Source of the DNA: an uncultured Campylobacter sp.
Lineage (GTDB): Bacteria; Campylobacterota; Campylobacteria; Campylobacterales; Campylobacteraceae
Direction of reading: 5' to 3'
NCBI RefSeq assembly: GCF_938045625.1
Contig: NZ_CALIAV010000054.1
Coordinates: 1 to 14,801, forward strand
Length of the DNA stretch: 14,801 nt
Part shown: positions 14,315 to 14,801 of the stretch, piece by piece
Layout of the letters: every line of letters starts with the position of its first letter
Position numbering within the stretch: the stretch's first letter is position 1
Notes under the pieces: generated by a model
The model's database searches: none
What the model was told of the DNA's origin: nothing
The model's input: only the letters and a program-made list of their open reading frames with translations
Program-made: the position numbers and the translations under genes

Positions 14315-14507
14315 CTTATTCTCCTTTGAATTGGTTTGATACCGTAATTTTAATCAACCTCGCTAACGTAGAAATCACGCGTTTATTAAAACTTGCTTAA
14401 TTGTAAAAAATAATTTCAAATTTTATCTTTTGTGCCAAAATTTAGTCGAAATTTTATAAATTTAATCTAAAATTTATCTTAGCGTGAGTTCTGCGGCGGC
14501 GAGAGGA

Positions 14508-14542
14508 TATAAAATTAACGCAAACAAAATCATTTTAAGGAG
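14508..14542 (+). promoter_or_regulatory. Promoter -10 box and ribosome binding site of the DsbA-like gene
   Basis: TATAAAAT at 14508-14515 is a good -10 box and AAGGAG at 14537-14542 a good ribosome binding site, 6 bases before the ATG at 14549. The 234-base divergent region must also hold the assT promoter on the minus strand. Its AT-rich middle (about 14390-14480) could serve, but no box there stands out. Confidence 0.5.
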
Positions 14543-14548
14543 CACTCC

Positions 14549-14801
14549 ATGAACCTACTTTCTAAATTTAGCAAAGGCTTTCTAGCAGTCGCGATGTTTG
14601 GCGCCCTTAGCGCAGCTGCGTTTACCGAGGGCGAGGACTATGTAAAGCTGCAAAAGCCGCTACCCGTAGAGCAAAACACACTGGTTAAGGTCTTTAGCTA
14701 CGCATGCCCGTTTTGCTACAAATACGACAAAACCGTAACACCAAAAGTCGTAGAAAAGGTCGCGGGGCTAAAATACGTGCCGTTTCATCTAAAAACCAAG
14801 G
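14549..14801 (+). CDS. dsbA: DsbA/DsbL-like thiol:disulfide oxidase, 5' part only
   Basis: The first 84 codons are present and the gene runs off the window. A signal peptide (about residues 1-24, KGFLAVAMFGALSAAA) is followed by FTEGEDYVKLQKPLP and the first beta strand. The active site FSYACPFCYKYD has redox cysteines C53 and C56, as in DsbA-family oxidases that introduce disulfides into periplasmic proteins. The CPFC dipeptide differs from E. coli DsbA (CPHC) and DsbL (CAFC) but lies within the family's range. Divergent placement beside assT suggests it oxidises AssT, as DsbL does, though it could equally be the general DsbA. A DsbB/DsbI membrane partner might lie beyond the window. Confidence 0.88.
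   Translation, partial: MNLLSKFSKGFLAVAMFGALSAAAFTEGEDYVKLQKPLPVEQNTLVKVFSYACPFCYKYDKTVTPKVVEKVAGLKYVPFHLKTK

Noticed and set aside
1..14801. CRISPR array, insertion sequence, integrase or prophage genes
   Set aside because: No regularly spaced repeats, transposase or recombinase motifs, or phage structural genes were seen on either strand.

Overview
The window looks like a piece of a Campylobacter chromosome, probably an oral or enteric species of the rectus/showae/curvus/concisus type. The grounds are a fused hisIE, an ilvE gene followed directly by a prohibitin-like SPFH gene, two DUF2393-like membrane proteins, a periplasmic aryl-sulfate sulfotransferase next to a DsbA-type oxidase, cysteine-rich Sel1 repeats, and many AAATTTGA words between genes. 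The genus is inferred from family and gene-order knowledge; the species is a guess.

Left part (1-5400), plus strand: an AT-rich accessory stretch full of damaged genes. It starts with a frameshifted relic on the minus strand (1-585). Next come a short relic of an RTX-type calcium-binding protein (989-1172), an unrecognised four-helix membrane protein (1269-1928), and a secreted cysteine-rich Sel1-repeat gene broken by an in-frame TAA and a frameshift (2272-3659). Last is a 5'-nucleotidase-type metallophosphoesterase gene cut by an in-frame TGA exactly between its two domains (3928-5400). The nucleotidase is preceded by a 26-codon leader ORF with its own ribosome binding site that overlaps it as ATGA.

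Middle part (5661-10917), minus strand: ordinary housekeeping genes, read from high to low coordinates. They are an unrecognised 279-residue protein, ilvE, an SPFH/HflK-like membrane protein, hisIE, and a translationally coupled pair of DUF2393-like membrane proteins. HisIE carries two low-complexity insertions, one of them inside the HisE domain.

Right part (11221-14801): a DUF3737 beta-helix-like protein and aryl-sulfate sulfotransferase on the minus strand. Divergent from the latter is the start of a DsbA/DsbL-like thiol oxidase that runs off the window. The sulfotransferase is exported and has a predicted disulfide next to its catalytic histidine, so the divergent oxidase is its likely folding partner, as DsbL is for AssT in uropathogenic E. 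coli.

I see no rRNA, tRNA, CRISPR array, intact transposase or integrase. The less explained signals are the paired in-frame stops in adjacent secreted or enzymatic genes, the coupled leader ORF, a repeated dyad AAATTTGA-N2-TCAAATTT found intact in two intergenic regions, and several unassigned inverted repeats.
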